A stretch of DNA of 64,000 nucleotides from Rouxiella sp. WC2420 (GTDB taxonomy: Bacteria; Pseudomonadota; Gammaproteobacteria; Enterobacterales; Enterobacteriaceae), in assembly GCF_041200025.1 (NCBI RefSeq), contig NZ_CP165628.1:4278001-4342000 (forward strand). The letters run 5' to 3'. The notes beneath the pieces were generated by a model that was not told the DNA's origin, did no database searches, and saw only the letters and a list, made by a program, of their open reading frames with translations. Within the stretch, counting starts at the first letter, position 1, and each line of letters begins with the position of its first letter. Made by a program: the position numbers and the translations under genes. Shown here piece by piece: positions 1 through 9,485 of this stretch.

Positions 1-1231
1 GGAGAATAATCATCGAGAACAACACGATATATTGCTCGGAAATTAATAACACATCGGTTAAGCCATACAGGAAGGCCGATAATGCTACCATCGACACAGG
101 ATTCAACAAGAATCCGGAAATGCCGTTGCGGAACATCAGTGCGATAAAGAAATACAGCAGCGCCAGGATGCCAAAAATTCCGGACAAAGAGGCTAACTGA
201 ATAAATTCATTATGCAAATGAACATCGATGTAACGTAATGCAAATGAATGAGACTGGTTGTGGCTATCTAGATACTGCCGAATACGCTGGTTGCGCCCGG
301 TCTCGGTTTGCCCAAATGGGTACTCTTTAAAGGCAATAATCCCCATTTTCCACATCGTAAATCGCGAACCTAGGGAGGACTGATCGTCGCCTTGTTTATA
401 CATCTGCAATTCACTGCACGTGAGATCAAAGCGTGATTGAACTATCTTCGATTGCGAGCCGCCGCCCACCACCACCACCACCAGCAATATCAGTATGCCA
501 AGCGATTTTGGGGTCAATTTTTTATCCTGCCACAACGTTGCCAGCACCAGAAGCACTGAGAGTATCAGGTGCAATACCATCGAAGAACGCGTCTCGGTGA
601 GAAAAATAATGTATAGCGACACTAGCGTCATCAGCAGAATGCCGAGATACTTTTTGCCTGAAGTGCAGTTACGGGCGATAAGCGTCATGATCGACAGCGC
701 AAGGGCGCTATAGGCGTAAGCCGTCAGCGTGGCGCGGCTAATACCCAAAACGACCCGATCAGGCTTGGTGAAATGCAGCCAAACTCCATAGACACTGGCG
801 GCAACAAAGGCGGCAAATAGAGAGGCCAAAGCCAGGCGCTTTAAAGAACTCGCCGATAAACGGTGCTCCTGCGCTGCCCAGCAAACGTAGAAGGCTATAA
901 TGCCACTAAGAAACCAGCGTTTACTGGCGGTAAACAGTACCCATTCATTCGCTTTATCCGGGGTGGCAACCGTCGCGAAAAGTGACCAGGCAAAATAGAG
1001 GATGGCCAATGCAATCATAGGCATGGCAAATCGCGTGGAGCTAAATATCCTTTTAAATTCTCTATAATTTATAACGATGCCCGTTATAGACAAATAGCTA
1101 CAGAAGTAAAAAAGTTCTCTGCTGGTTTTTTCATGCGTATAACCGTAAGGCAAAATAAAGATTAAAAGCGCAACTACGAAAATAAACAGATAGTGATTAA
1201 ATTTTTCCCGTCCAATTAAGCCTGACGCCAT
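1..1231 (-). CDS. O-antigen ligase / polymerase family membrane protein (partial, C-terminus outside window)
   Basis: The reading frame is open from an ATG at 1231 to the left edge of the window, at least 410 codons, so the C-terminus is missing. The protein is almost entirely hydrophobic, with about ten predicted membrane segments. It carries the pattern of the Wzy_C/O-antigen ligase family: an ETRSSMV segment after mid-protein helices, a large periplasmic loop, then LHNEFIQLASLSGIFG, where the His-Asn pair and the following glycines match the ligase signature. Known members (WaaL) join O-antigen or other glycans to lipid A-core at the periplasmic face of the inner membrane. A GGGAA stretch lies ahead of the ATG. 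It could equally be a polymerase or a glycoprotein ligase; no LPS core genes are visible here to decide. Confidence 0.75.
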   Translation of the reverse strand, partial: MASGLIGREKFNHYLFIFVVALLIFILPYGYTHEKTSRELFYFCSYLSITGIVINYREFKRIFSSTRFAMPMIALAILYFAWSLFATVATPDKANEWVLFTASKRWFLSGIIAFYVCWAAQEHRLSASSLKRLALASLFAAFVAASVYGVWLHFTKPDRVVLGISRATLTAYAYSALALSIMTLIARNCTSGKKYLGILLMTLVSLYIIFLTETRSSMVLHLILSVLLVLATLWQDKKLTPKSLGILILLVVVVVGGGSQSKIVQSRFDLTCSELQMYKQGDDQSSLGSRFTMWKMGIIAFKEYPFGQTETGRNQRIRQYLDSHNQSHSFALRYIDVHLHNEFIQLASLSGIFGILALLYFFIALMFRNGISGFLLNPVSMVALSAFLYGLTDVLLISEQYIVLFSMIIL

Positions 1232-1352
1232 GCTCGTTTCCCGTGCAACTATCAAATTTTAAGCTGTAAAACCCAGTAGACTGCCATAATCGTGGGGGTT
1301 AATCGATTTAATTTGTCCCCGGTTAAAATTTCGTAACTTATCTAGGTATTTA

Positions 1353-2420
1353 TTAATGTTGTCGCTCCTGACGCCATTGACGAGGGCTGACGCCAAACCA
1401 GCGGCGGAAGGCGCGCGAAAAGGCGCTAACCTCTGAATAACCCAGCAAAAGGGCCATCTCTGAAATAGGTAGCTGCTGTTGCTGCAGATAGTGGGTAGCC
1501 AACTCGCAGCGCACTTTATCCACCAGTACGGTAAAGGTCAGATTCTGCTCACGCAGCCTGCGCTGGAGCGAACTTACCGACATGCCCATCTTATCGGCGA
1601 CGTCATCAAGAACCGGCTCACCCATTGTTAACACCTGGCGAACCTGCGATCGCGCGCGATCGACTACAGACTGCTGCGAGTGACTGTCGGTATTCAGCCG
1701 GCGGATCGCATCCTGCATCACTAGCAGCAAAGTCTGATCTTGCTCCGGCATCGATCGCTGGAGATCGCGCTTGGCGATCAGTAGCGAGTTGAAGGGTTGA
1801 TCAAAATAGACCGGTGCATCGAAGATCTTGCAGTGCTCATGCCACTGCTCGGGGCGCGGATGCTCAAAATGCACCTCACGCGGCGCCCAATTTTTACCTA
1901 AACCGTGGCGCAGCAGGTTCAGGATCATCCCTAGTGTCAGCTCGGCATCCTGACGTTTACATAAAATACCGCCGTGACGCACCTGATAGTCAAAGCGATA
2001 GTATTCGCCTTTATCAATCAGGCGAGTAAGCGTGTTATGTTGATGAAAAGGAAAGGCATTAACGACATTTTGCAAAGCAGTTTCCGCCGATGACGAGCAG
2101 AGACCGATATAGCCGATCAGGCCTAATGACTGTGGTTTGAATTGCTTGCCGTAATGCAAACCGAAGTTATCACAACCCGACTGTCTGGCCGCCTCTTCCA
2201 GCACCTGACAATAGTTGGTCAGCCCCAGACTCAGAGTCGGTCGCTGCAAAAGCTCGGGGTCGATATGACAAAGCCCGAGTACGCGATCAACGTCTGCCCC
2301 TTTAGTAATAATAAAATCGCTCAGCCCGCTGGCCGCCGCCGCCAATACGCCACGATTGCTGTAGGTTTCCGTCTCGCGATGGCCGGACATAAATGATTGC
2401 CGTAATACGTCAGTCTGCAT
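1353..2420 (-). CDS. AraC-family transcriptional regulator
   Basis: A 355-residue regulator. The N-terminal about 220 residues resemble the arabinose-binding-like domain found in OruR/ArgR-type AraC proteins. The C-terminal about 100 residues contain two helix-turn-helix motifs, and the family signature is readable near the end (ISEMALLLGYSEVSAFSRAF followed by RRWFGVSPRQWR). I chose the ATG at 2420 because GGAAG lies six bases upstream; a GTG at 2432 would add four residues and has no good ribosome site. The gene follows an amino-alcohol kinase on the same strand and is close to a phospho-lyase and a permease, so it is the natural activator of that set. The ligand is inferred to be an amino alcohol or its phosphate. 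Confidence 0.85.
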   Translation of the reverse strand: MQTDVLRQSFMSGHRETETYSNRGVLAAAASGLSDFIITKGADVDRVLGLCHIDPELLQRPTLSLGLTNYCQVLEEAARQSGCDNFGLHYGKQFKPQSLGLIGYIGLCSSSAETALQNVVNAFPFHQHNTLTRLIDKGEYYRFDYQVRHGGILCKRQDAELTLGMILNLLRHGLGKNWAPREVHFEHPRPEQWHEHCKIFDAPVYFDQPFNSLLIAKRDLQRSMPEQDQTLLLVMQDAIRRLNTDSHSQQSVVDRARSQVRQVLTMGEPVLDDVADKMGMSVSSLQRRLREQNLTFTVLVDKVRCELATHYLQQQQLPISEMALLLGYSEVSAFSRAFRRWFGVSPRQWRQERQH

Positions 2421-2581
2421 CAAAGCTTCCACTGTGATTATTTTAGGTAGGTCATTACTGCAAGTTTTGTACCAGAGGGGTAAAAATCAGGAGATTATCA
2501 GGAAAAAATCACAGACTTTAAGGAATGAAGCGAGGCGTTACCGTGAGTTAAGCATCGCCTCAGGGCTAAACACCGCAAGAA

Positions 2582-2622
2582 ACACACTGCACGTAAAGCG
2601 TGCATACCGACGTGCAGTGTGT
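2582..2622 (-). terminator. Strong hairpin after the kinase gene
   Basis: A perfect 13-bp stem (ACACACTGCACGT paired with ACGTGCAGTGTGT) with a 15-base loop begins 14 bases past the kinase stop codon. On the minus strand it is followed only by TTTCTT, so it is a weak intrinsic terminator or an mRNA 3'-end stabiliser. It separates the kinase from the AraC gene, suggesting partly independent transcription. Confidence 0.5.
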
Positions 2623-2635
2623 CATTAAGTCGCGC

Positions 2636-3646
2636 CTAAATCACCGCCAGTGCGCACTCTTCTGTCGCCAGATAGGCTTCACAGAGTTTGATACTGTCGG
2701 CAACCCAGCGATCGCCCAGGCTTATCGCCATCTCGGTAGTGGCATGTGAGCCTACCCAGGCCAAAAGTTGAATGCGCCGCTGGATAATCATCGTCGGGAT
2801 CACCGCCAGACATTCCTCGCTCAGCGGGCAGATACGCTGATAACCGGCCAGCCAATGTTCTACCCACTCTTGCGCTCTGGGATGATGCTCTACGAAGCTG
2901 ATGGCCGCTGCCGCGTCGTGCATATACCAGCCCATGCCGCAGTCATCAAAATCGATCACTCGCGTCTCGCCTTTGTGCAACAGCAGATTAGTCAGGCGCA
3001 GATCGGCGTGGATCAGCCCGTAGCGGCGAGGATTTTTACCATATTTTTGCAGGGTCCGGTCTACGCGGGCCAGTGTCCTTTCCACCAGCGGATGATCTTC
3101 TTCGCGCAAGCCCGGTGCATCCTGCCAGCGGCCCCAATGCCCTTTATCGCCGGTCATGGTCTGATGATCCCAGACGATTCGTTTGAATCCGGCAGGTTTT
3201 TCCCAGTTTTGGCTGTGTTGATGCAATCGCGCAGTCACCTCACCGAGTTGGGCAAAGGCGCGCGGATCGACCTCGGTAGTCGGCATTTCACCTGCTATCC
3301 ACCTGAATAACACCACGTGTCGGCTGTGTTGCTCATCCAGCGCCAGCGTCTGCACTCGCTGGCCGTTACTGCCCACCAGCGCTTCGGGCACCTGAATGCC
3401 GGTTTCACGCAGGCTGTCGAGCCAGGACAGCTCGCTCTCGATTTCATTACGTTGATGATAGTCATCGCGATGCACTCGCAGCGCAAGCCGACTGCAATCT
3501 GCCAGGCGCACCACAAAAGTGGCATTTTCAGAACGACAGATCAGGGCAATTTCCCCTTGTAGCTCTTGGGGATATTGACGCAGTGCCTGTTCAGCGAGCT
3601 GGTGCAGGCTCTGTTCGTCCAGGGTATCAGACTGTTTTGCATTCAT
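2636..3646 (-). CDS. Amino-alcohol (ethanolamine-type) kinase, APH phosphotransferase family
   Basis: This 336-residue protein has the aminoglycoside-phosphotransferase/choline-kinase fold. The Brenner motif HADLRLTN is at residues 213-220 (His213, Asp215 catalytic, Asn220), and the metal-binding IDFDD follows at 231-235. In this superfamily the substrate follows from context: it is divergent from a class-III PLP enzyme of the phospho-lyase type and an ethanolamine permease. The same kinase plus phospho-lyase pairing is known for hydroxylysine in animals (HYKK/PHYKPL) and for amino alcohols in Erwinia biochemistry. It therefore probably phosphorylates ethanolamine or 1-aminopropan-2-ol with ATP in the cytoplasm. 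Hydroxylysine or another hydroxy-amine remains possible. Antibiotic resistance is unlikely in this setting. Confidence 0.7.
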   Translation of the reverse strand: MNAKQSDTLDEQSLHQLAEQALRQYPQELQGEIALICRSENATFVVRLADCSRLALRVHRDDYHQRNEIESELSWLDSLRETGIQVPEALVGSNGQRVQTLALDEQHSRHVVLFRWIAGEMPTTEVDPRAFAQLGEVTARLHQHSQNWEKPAGFKRIVWDHQTMTGDKGHWGRWQDAPGLREEDHPLVERTLARVDRTLQKYGKNPRRYGLIHADLRLTNLLLHKGETRVIDFDDCGMGWYMHDAAAAISFVEHHPRAQEWVEHWLAGYQRICPLSEECLAVIPTMIIQRRIQLLAWVGSHATTEMAISLGDRWVADSIKLCEAYLATEECALAVI

Positions 3647-3714
3647 CAGGGTTCACTCCGGGGCAAGTCATTGTGAGTTCGTGCTATCAGAATGCGAGCG
3701 ACGACGCTTCCGCG

Positions 3715-3816
3715 CTTGACCCGGGAACAGCAATTGTTGACTGCAGAGGACTTAAAACCCCTTAAGCGGGTCAAGTTGACTTTGCAGTGCAGGAGTGAGC
3801 GCTCTGCGGTCAAGTT
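3715..3816. promoter_or_regulatory. Candidate AraC operator: three GGTCAAG half-sites between kinase and phospho-lyase
   Basis: The 270-base divergent intergenic region contains GGTCAAGTT at 3769-3777 and again at 3808-3816 in the same orientation, and the inverted copy CTTGACC at 3715-3721. Repeated half-sites between divergently transcribed genes are typical of AraC-type control. That the nearby AraC protein binds them is inference. Confidence 0.4.
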
Positions 3817-3916
3817 TTGTGGCGGCACGCGGTGCATTATCGAATCAACTTCACTCGCCGGATGATTTAAGTCAGCCGGAAAAAATTTAGCCGCATCCGT
3901 CAGGAGATTAACTATT

Positions 3917-5230
3917 ATGCTGAAAACAAACGCTTTTGATGCCGCCGCCAGTTCCGACGTTTCCCCAAAGGCGCTGGAAATGATCGAACGCCGCCGTCGC
4001 CTGCTCGGTCCGGCCTACCAGCTGTTTTACAAGAATCCGGTACACCTGGTACGCGGCGAAGGCGTGTGGGTTTATGACGACGCCGGTCGCCGCTATCTTG
4101 ACGTTTATAACAATGTGCCGTCAGTCGGCCACTGCCATCCTTATGTACTGGAAGCAATGATTCGTCAGGCCTCAACCCTGAACACACATACCCGTTATTT
4201 GCACGATAATGTGCTCAACTTCGCCGAAAAGTTAGTATCGACCATGCCGCCTGAGCTGAGCCAGGTAATGTTTACCTGTACCGGCAGCGAAGCAAACGAT
4301 CTTGCGCTGCGCATCGCCGAAGACTTTACAGGCGGCACTGGTGTAATCATCACCGAATTCAGCTATCACGGCATGACCAAAGCGATTGCCGGCCTGTCTG
4401 CTTCAATGGGTCCTTACGTCAAAGTTAATGGTGACGCGCGAGTAATCCCTGCCCCAATCCATGACCCGGCCAATCCTGCCGCGGTGGGCAAAAAATTTGC
4501 CGCCGACGTTCGTGCTGCTCTGGCCGACATGCGCCGCCACGGGATCAAACCCGCGGCCCTGATGATCGATACCTTCTTTACCAGCGACGGCGGTTTCTTT
4601 GATCCGGCAGGCTTCCTTAAAGAGGCGATCGACGAAATCCACAAGGCTGGCGCGCTGTATATTGCCGATGAAGTGCAACCAGGCTACGGCCGTTCAGGTG
4701 AACATATGTGGGGATTCCAGCGCCACGGCGTACTGCCGGATATCGTCAGCCTCGGCAAACCAATGGGCAACGGTCATCCAATGGCGGCAATCACCATCAA
4801 GCCGCACATTCTTGAACGTTTCGGCAGTGAATCGAGCTATTTCAATACCTTCGGTGGCAATACTGTGTCATCTGCGGTGGGTCTGGCAGTGCTGGAAGTG
4901 ATCGAGCAGGAAAATCTGATCCCGAGCGTAGGCCGAGCCGGCAAGGCGATTCTCGACGGCATCAGCGAGCTGGCGACCCGCTTCCCGGCCATTGGCAGCG
5001 TGCGCGGTGCGGGGCTGTTTGTTTCTGTCGATTTCACCACCCCAGAGGGCAAACCGGATTCTGCGACCGCACTGGCAGTGGTCAATGCGCTGCGTGAAGA
5101 AGGCGTTCTGATTGGCGCATCGGGGCCTCACGCCAATATTCTGAAGATTCGCCCTCCGCTGGTCTTCACTGCCGAGCACAGCCTGATCCTGGTGGAAAGT
5201 CTGGAAAAAGTACTCAGCAAGCTGTTCTAA
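3917..5230 (+). CDS. PLP-dependent amino-alcohol phosphate phospho-lyase (class-III aminotransferase fold)
   Basis: A 437-residue fold-type I PLP enzyme. The Schiff-base lysine is Lys281 in SLGKPMGNGHP, the cofactor aspartate is Asp251 in IADEVQPGYG, and the phosphate-binding GSEAND is at 123-128. The combination YNNVPSVGHCHP (64-75) and KPMGNGHP is characteristic of ethanolamine-phosphate and phosphohydroxylysine phospho-lyases (ETNPPL/PHYKPL group) rather than true transaminases. Known members split O-phosphoethanolamine into acetaldehyde, ammonia and phosphate. The gene is divergent from the kinase and precedes an ethanolamine-type permease with a 113-base gap, forming a likely operon with it. 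AGGAG lies just ahead of the start. A conventional omega-aminotransferase activity cannot be excluded from sequence alone. Confidence 0.72.
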   Translation: MLKTNAFDAAASSDVSPKALEMIERRRRLLGPAYQLFYKNPVHLVRGEGVWVYDDAGRRYLDVYNNVPSVGHCHPYVLEAMIRQASTLNTHTRYLHDNVLNFAEKLVSTMPPELSQVMFTCTGSEANDLALRIAEDFTGGTGVIITEFSYHGMTKAIAGLSASMGPYVKVNGDARVIPAPIHDPANPAAVGKKFAADVRAALADMRRHGIKPAALMIDTFFTSDGGFFDPAGFLKEAIDEIHKAGALYIADEVQPGYGRSGEHMWGFQRHGVLPDIVSLGKPMGNGHPMAAITIKPHILERFGSESSYFNTFGGNTVSSAVGLAVLEVIEQENLIPSVGRAGKAILDGISELATRFPAIGSVRGAGLFVSVDFTTPEGKPDSATALAVVNALREEGVLIGASGPHANILKIRPPLVFTAEHSLILVESLEKVLSKLF

Positions 5231-5343
5231 ATTGCTGAAAAAAAGATCAAAAAAACGAGTTACCGGCCCTGTCCAAGGCGATACGGGCCGCTTTCACCGC
5301 CGATTCCGGCGGCGTGCTGTTCATTAATCTTCAGGAGAGCAAC

Positions 5344-6708
5344 ATGTCAACACAGCTTAAACCAACGCTCGGTACGCTACACCTGTGGGCCATTGCCGTC
5401 GGGCTGGTTATCTCCGGCGAATACTTTGGCTGGAGTTATGGCTGGGGCGTAGCCGGTACACTGGGCTTTTTAGTGACCACACTGCTAGTTGCTACCATGT
5501 ATACCTGCTTTATCTTCAGCTTTACCGAGCTGACCACCGCGATCCCGCACGCAGGTGGACCCTTTGCCTACAGTCGTCGCGCCTTTGGTGAGACCGGTGG
5601 CCTGATTGCCGGTATGGCGACGCTGATTGAGTTTGTCTTTGCGCCACCGGCAATTGCGCTGGCGATTGGTGCCTATCTCAATGTGCAGTTCCCACACCTT
5701 AATCCAAAAGTTGCAGCGCTTGGCGCTTACGTCGTGTTTATGGCGCTGAATATTTTGGGCGTAAAACTGGCGGCGATGTTTGAGTTGGTGGTCACTGTCC
5801 TGGCGGTACTGGAATTGCTGGTATTTATGGGCGTCGTCGCGCCTGGCTTCAGTTTCAGCAATTTCGTGCTCAATGGCTGGTCCGGCGGTGAGCATTTTGG
5901 TCTGCCTGCGGTATCGGGGATTTTTGCCGCCATTCCGTTTGCCATCTGGTTCTTCCTGGCAATTGAAGGCGCAGCAATGGCCGCCGAGGAAGCCAAAGAT
6001 CCGAAACGCACCATTCCTAAAGCTTATGTCAGCGGGATCCTGACATTGGTCGTTTTGGCGATCGGCGTGATGATCATGGCCGGTGGTGCGGGTGACTGGA
6101 GCAAGCTGTCGAACATCAACGATCCGCTGCCACAGGCAATGAAGATGGTGGTCGGCGAGCATTCTGGCTGGATGCACATGCTGGTGTGGATTGGTCTGTT
6201 CGGCCTGGTCGCCAGCTTCCACGGCATTATTATCGGCTACTCGCGTCAGTTTTTTGCACTGGCTCGTGCTGGTTATCTTCCATCTGGGCTGGCAAAACTG
6301 TCACGCTTTCAGACGCCACATGGCGCCATTATTCTCGGCGGCGTGATCGGCATTGCGGCGATTTTCAGTGACGGAGTCGTTAACCTGCAGGGCATGTCTC
6401 TGACCGCAGCGATGATTACTATGGCGGTATTTGGCGCAATTGTGATGTATATCATGAGCATGCTTAGCCTGTTCAAACTGCGTCGCTCTGCACCGGATTT
6501 GGCACGCAGCTTCCGCGCGCCGGGCTATCCGATTGTGCCGGGGATTGCGCTAGTACTGGCCGTGGTGTGCCTGATTGCCATGGTGTGGTTCAATCTGGAA
6601 ATTGCCGGTATTTTCGTGGTGTTTATGCTGGTTGCCTACATTTACTTTGGTGCCACCAAGGCACAACGTAATGCGGCAGCGCCAGACGCGATGCTGTCAG
6701 GCGAGTAA
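5344..6708 (+). CDS. Ethanolamine-type amino acid/amine permease (APC family)
   Basis: A 454-residue APC-superfamily transporter with about twelve membrane helices. The first helix region (GTLHLWAIAVGLVISGEYFG) and the segment IPFAIWFFLAIEGAAMAAEE match ethanolamine permeases of the Eat type. I placed the start at the ATG with CAGGAG ten bases upstream; a further upstream ATG at 5314 would add ten residues lacking a ribosome site. It lies downstream of the phospho-lyase and probably imports the substrate of the kinase. The transcript ends at the hairpin just downstream. Other small amines are possible substrates. Confidence 0.8.
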   Translation: MSTQLKPTLGTLHLWAIAVGLVISGEYFGWSYGWGVAGTLGFLVTTLLVATMYTCFIFSFTELTTAIPHAGGPFAYSRRAFGETGGLIAGMATLIEFVFAPPAIALAIGAYLNVQFPHLNPKVAALGAYVVFMALNILGVKLAAMFELVVTVLAVLELLVFMGVVAPGFSFSNFVLNGWSGGEHFGLPAVSGIFAAIPFAIWFFLAIEGAAMAAEEAKDPKRTIPKAYVSGILTLVVLAIGVMIMAGGAGDWSKLSNINDPLPQAMKMVVGEHSGWMHMLVWIGLFGLVASFHGIIIGYSRQFFALARAGYLPSGLAKLSRFQTPHGAIILGGVIGIAAIFSDGVVNLQGMSLTAAMITMAVFGAIVMYIMSMLSLFKLRRSAPDLARSFRAPGYPIVPGIALVLAVVCLIAMVWFNLEIAGIFVVFMLVAYIYFGATKAQRNAAAPDAMLSGE

Positions 6709-6722
6709 CTTTTACTGTGAAC

Positions 6723-6754
6723 AAAAAGGCCTGCTATCGATGCAGGCCTTTTTC
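6723..6754 (+). terminator. Intrinsic terminator of the phospho-lyase/permease operon
   Basis: AAAAAGGCCTGC pairs perfectly with GCAGGCCTTTTT across a seven-base loop, with the T tract on the plus strand. The A tract on the left arm means it can also stop transcription arriving on the minus strand from mak. Confidence 0.9.
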
Positions 6755-6788
6755 GTTGACATGACACGTCATAAATAACGTTGAGACA

Positions 6789-7709
6789 TTACAGCGAGAA
6801 ACGGTCCGCTGGCCATAGCCAGGCAGCACCGCGCACGCCGCTTGAGTCACCGTGTTTTGCCTTGAGGATCGGCGTTTCACACTCACCGCCAAACACCCAC
6901 TGCCTGATCATTAATGGCAGCGTATTATACAGACGATCGACGTTACTCATCCCGCCGCCAAGCACGATTGCATCAGGATCCAGCGTGTTGATCACCACCG
7001 CCAGTGCCTTCGCCAGCCTGCGTTCATAGCGACCCAGCGCCAACTCGGCGATCGGATCGTCCTGATCGACTAAGCCCATGATCTCATTGCCTTTAAGCCT
7101 TTGACCTGACAGGCGGAAATAGTCTTCGGTAAAACCGGTTCCCGAAACAAAGGTCTCGACGCATCCCGATTTGCCGCAGTAACAAGGCACTTCCTGCTGA
7201 AAGCGAATTTCATCTTCGTCCTGCCACGGCAGCGGATTATGCCCCCACTCGCCGGCAATGCCGTTACCGCCAGCATGCGCTTCGCCGTGCAGCGCAATAC
7301 CCGAGCCGCATCCGGTGCCGATAATCACTGCAAACACGGTTTTTTTGCCTGCGCCTGCGCCATCAGTAGCTTCTGATACCGCAAGACAATTGGCGTCATT
7401 GGCGATTCGCACCTCGCGCCCCAGCAGCAGCGCCAGATCTTCGTCGAGCTTCTGGCCGTTCAACCACACCGAGTTGGCATTTTTAACTTTACCGGTGAAA
7501 GGGGAAAGCGTGCCTGGAATGCCCAGCCCCACGCTGCCGCGATGACCGGTTTCTTTTTCGGCATCGTGGATCAGTCCTTCAATCGCCTTCAATGTTTTTT
7601 GGTAATCGTTACGCGGCGTGTCAACGCGCTTGCGAAACAACTCATGGCCTTCTTCTGATAGAGCGATCACTTCAATTTTAGTGCCACCAAGATCAATTCC
7701 AATACGCAC
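6789..7709 (-). CDS. mak: Fructokinase, ROK family (Mak)
   Basis: This ROK-family sugar kinase has the ATP motif DLGGTK at the N-terminus, the ROK segment [20 protein letters not shown], and the zinc motif [11 protein letters not shown]. It matches E. coli Mak along its whole length, including the C-terminal [17 protein letters not shown]. Mak phosphorylates fructose (and mannose) in the cytoplasm. I chose a GTG at 7709 because GGAGA sits six bases ahead and the product then begins MRIGIDLGG like E. coli; an ATG at 7721 would add four residues but has a poor ribosome site. It is divergent from rdgC, the same arrangement as in E. coli. Confidence 0.93.
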   Translation of the reverse strand: MRIGIDLGGTKIEVIALSEEGHELFRKRVDTPRNDYQKTLKAIEGLIHDAEKETGHRGSVGLGIPGTLSPFTGKVKNANSVWLNGQKLDEDLALLLGREVRIANDANCLAVSEATDGAGAGKKTVFAVIIGTGCGSGIALHGEAHAGGNGIAGEWGHNPLPWQDEDEIRFQQEVPCYCGKSGCVETFVSGTGFTEDYFRLSGQRLKGNEIMGLVDQDDPIAELALGRYERRLAKALAVVINTLDPDAIVLGGGMSNVDRLYNTLPLMIRQWVFGGECETPILKAKHGDSSGVRGAAWLWPADRFSL

Positions 7710-7906
7710 GGGTCTCTCCATTGCCGGTTATTTTTATTTCTTAAGTCTATAACAATATTCACCCGTTAGAGTGTTCACTGCTCCGAAAAGGCTCCGTATG
7801 CACAAGCGCATTTTTCTTAGGGACTGATGCCGCTCAATTGGTTATCATGCCGCCCTGCTTACCATTTATTTGCACGCCGCGAGCGTGACGAGACAGGGAT
7901 AACATC

Positions 7907-8821
7907 ATGTTATGGTTTAAAAATTTACTGGTTTACCGCTTAAGCCGTGAAATCTCACTGTCTGCTGACGAGATGGAAAAACAGCTGAGCTTGTTCACCT
8001 TTACCCCTTGCGGCAGCCAGGATATGGCAAAAACTGGCTGGGTATCGCCAATGGGTTCTCAGGGCGGCGATGCGCTGACCCACAGCAGTGGCGGCCAGAT
8101 CCTGATTTGTGCGCGCACTGAAGCAAAAATCCTGCCTTCCTCAGTCGTCAAGCAAGAATTGAATGCCAAAATCGATCAGATTGAAGGCGAACAGCATCGC
8201 AAGCTGAAGAAGACCGAAAAAGATTCGCTAAAAGACGAAGTGCTGCACACTCTGATGCCACGCGCCTTTAGCCGCTTTAGCCAGACATTTATGTGGATCG
8301 ACACGGTTAACGGCCTGATCATGGTTGATGCCGGTAGTGCGAAAAAAGCCGAAGACATGCTGGCGCTGCTGCGTAAAAGCCTGGGTTCACTGCCGGTGGT
8401 ACCACTGACTATGGAAAGCCCGATCGAACTGACGCTGACCGAATGGGTGCGCTCCGGCGAACCGCCAGCCGGTTTTGCGCTGCAGGATGAAGCAGAGCTA
8501 AAGGCGATTCTGGAAGAAGGCGGCGTGATCCGCTGCAAGAAGCAAGCACTGGTCAGCGACGAAATTGCCAATCACATCGAGAATGGCAAACTGGTCACCA
8601 AGCTGGCGGTTGACTGGCAGGAGCGTATTCAAGTCGTTCTGGCCGATGATGGCAGTATCAAGCGTTTGAAATTTGCCGATACAATCCGCGAGCAGAATGA
8701 AGATATCGACCGTGAAGACTTTGCGGCGCGTTTCGATGCAGACTTTATCCTGATGACCGGCGAATTGGCGGCATTGATAAGCAACCTGATCGAAGCTTTG
8801 GGTGGCGAAGCCCAGCGTTAA
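7907..8821 (+). CDS. rdgC: Recombination-associated protein RdgC
   Basis: A 304-residue protein matching RdgC over its full length, beginning [15 protein letters not shown]. RdgC is a nucleoid-associated, ring-shaped DNA-binding protein that restrains RecA filament activity. It has no catalytic motif; the family is recognised by overall similarity and length (about 303 residues). It is transcribed away from mak and converges on ppnP. Confidence 0.96.
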   Translation: MLWFKNLLVYRLSREISLSADEMEKQLSLFTFTPCGSQDMAKTGWVSPMGSQGGDALTHSSGGQILICARTEAKILPSSVVKQELNAKIDQIEGEQHRKLKKTEKDSLKDEVLHTLMPRAFSRFSQTFMWIDTVNGLIMVDAGSAKKAEDMLALLRKSLGSLPVVPLTMESPIELTLTEWVRSGEPPAGFALQDEAELKAILEEGGVIRCKKQALVSDEIANHIENGKLVTKLAVDWQERIQVVLADDGSIKRLKFADTIREQNEDIDREDFAARFDADFILMTGELAALISNLIEALGGEAQR

Positions 8822-8926
8822 GGCAAGATTGCAGCAAGGATCGAATGCAGCAAGAATCATGAACAGCGGCTGATGAGGTGATAGCAAAGGCTTTCACCTT
8901 ATTGCTCTCATGCCGATTAGGAGTTT

Positions 8927-8963
8927 AGGTGTTGCGCGAAGCTAAATCCTGCACGCAACACCT
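8927..8963. terminator. Hairpin between convergent rdgC and ppnP
   Basis: A perfect 10-bp stem, AGGTGTTGCG with CGCAACACCT, lies between the two convergent genes. Neither side has a clear T tract, so it may be a weak bidirectional terminator or an RNA stability element. A second shorter stem (GGTGA/TCACC, about 8877-8898) lies just before it. Confidence 0.45.
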
Positions 8964-8981
8964 GCAACTCAACCGCAAGAT

Positions 8982-9272
8982 TTACTTGGACAAGTACTTG
9001 CACAGATAGGAGCTGGTTTCTGGCACTTGCAGATTAAATTCGCTGTTTCCCGGCACGTAGAAAGTCTCCCCCGCCGTGAAGGTTTGCCAACCGTCTGAAC
9101 CTGGCAGAAGCACGGTCAACGAACCGCTTACCACAGTCATTTCTTCCGGTTTTCCGGTACCAAAGGTGTATTCACCCTTAACCATCACGCCCACGCTCAG
9201 CGCACCAAGACTGTCGCTGTCGAAACCAATCGACTTAACTTTGCCTTCGAAATACTCATTATTTTTCAACAT
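8982..9272 (-). CDS. ppnP: Pyrimidine/purine nucleoside phosphorylase PpnP
   Basis: A 96-residue single-domain cupin matching E. coli PpnP (YaiE). It begins [14 protein letters not shown], with the conserved core [20 protein letters not shown] and [12 protein letters not shown]. The family catalyses phosphorolysis of several nucleosides to base and ribose-1-phosphate. The start chosen (9272) gives the family's usual length and is preceded by AAGGA; a longer frame upstream has no support. It sits between rdgC and aroM, as in E. coli. Confidence 0.94.
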   Translation of the reverse strand: MLKNNEYFEGKVKSIGFDSDSLGALSVGVMVKGEYTFGTGKPEEMTVVSGSLTVLLPGSDGWQTFTAGETFYVPGNSEFNLQVPETSSYLCKYLSK

Positions 9273-9485
9273 AAAGATTGGTCCTTCGCGATAAATATTC
9301 AAAATACAGAAGCCCCATATTATGGGTAGAGGCAAGCTTCTGTCACTGATTTTTATTGCGGGATGAGCGTCTGTCGATACAGCCCGCAAAGCGCGTACTG
9401 ACCGATTGATTTTAGGTGGCGCAGGTGCGATTCTGGTCCATTAACTGTTAAATAATTTTGCCAGGGTTAGCCAGTAAGATTGTGG

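Noticed and set aside
5485-6222. 245-codon minus-strand frame within the permease gene
   Set aside because: Shadow of a GC-rich membrane-protein gene; its His/Gln/Arg-rich translation is typical of an antisense frame.
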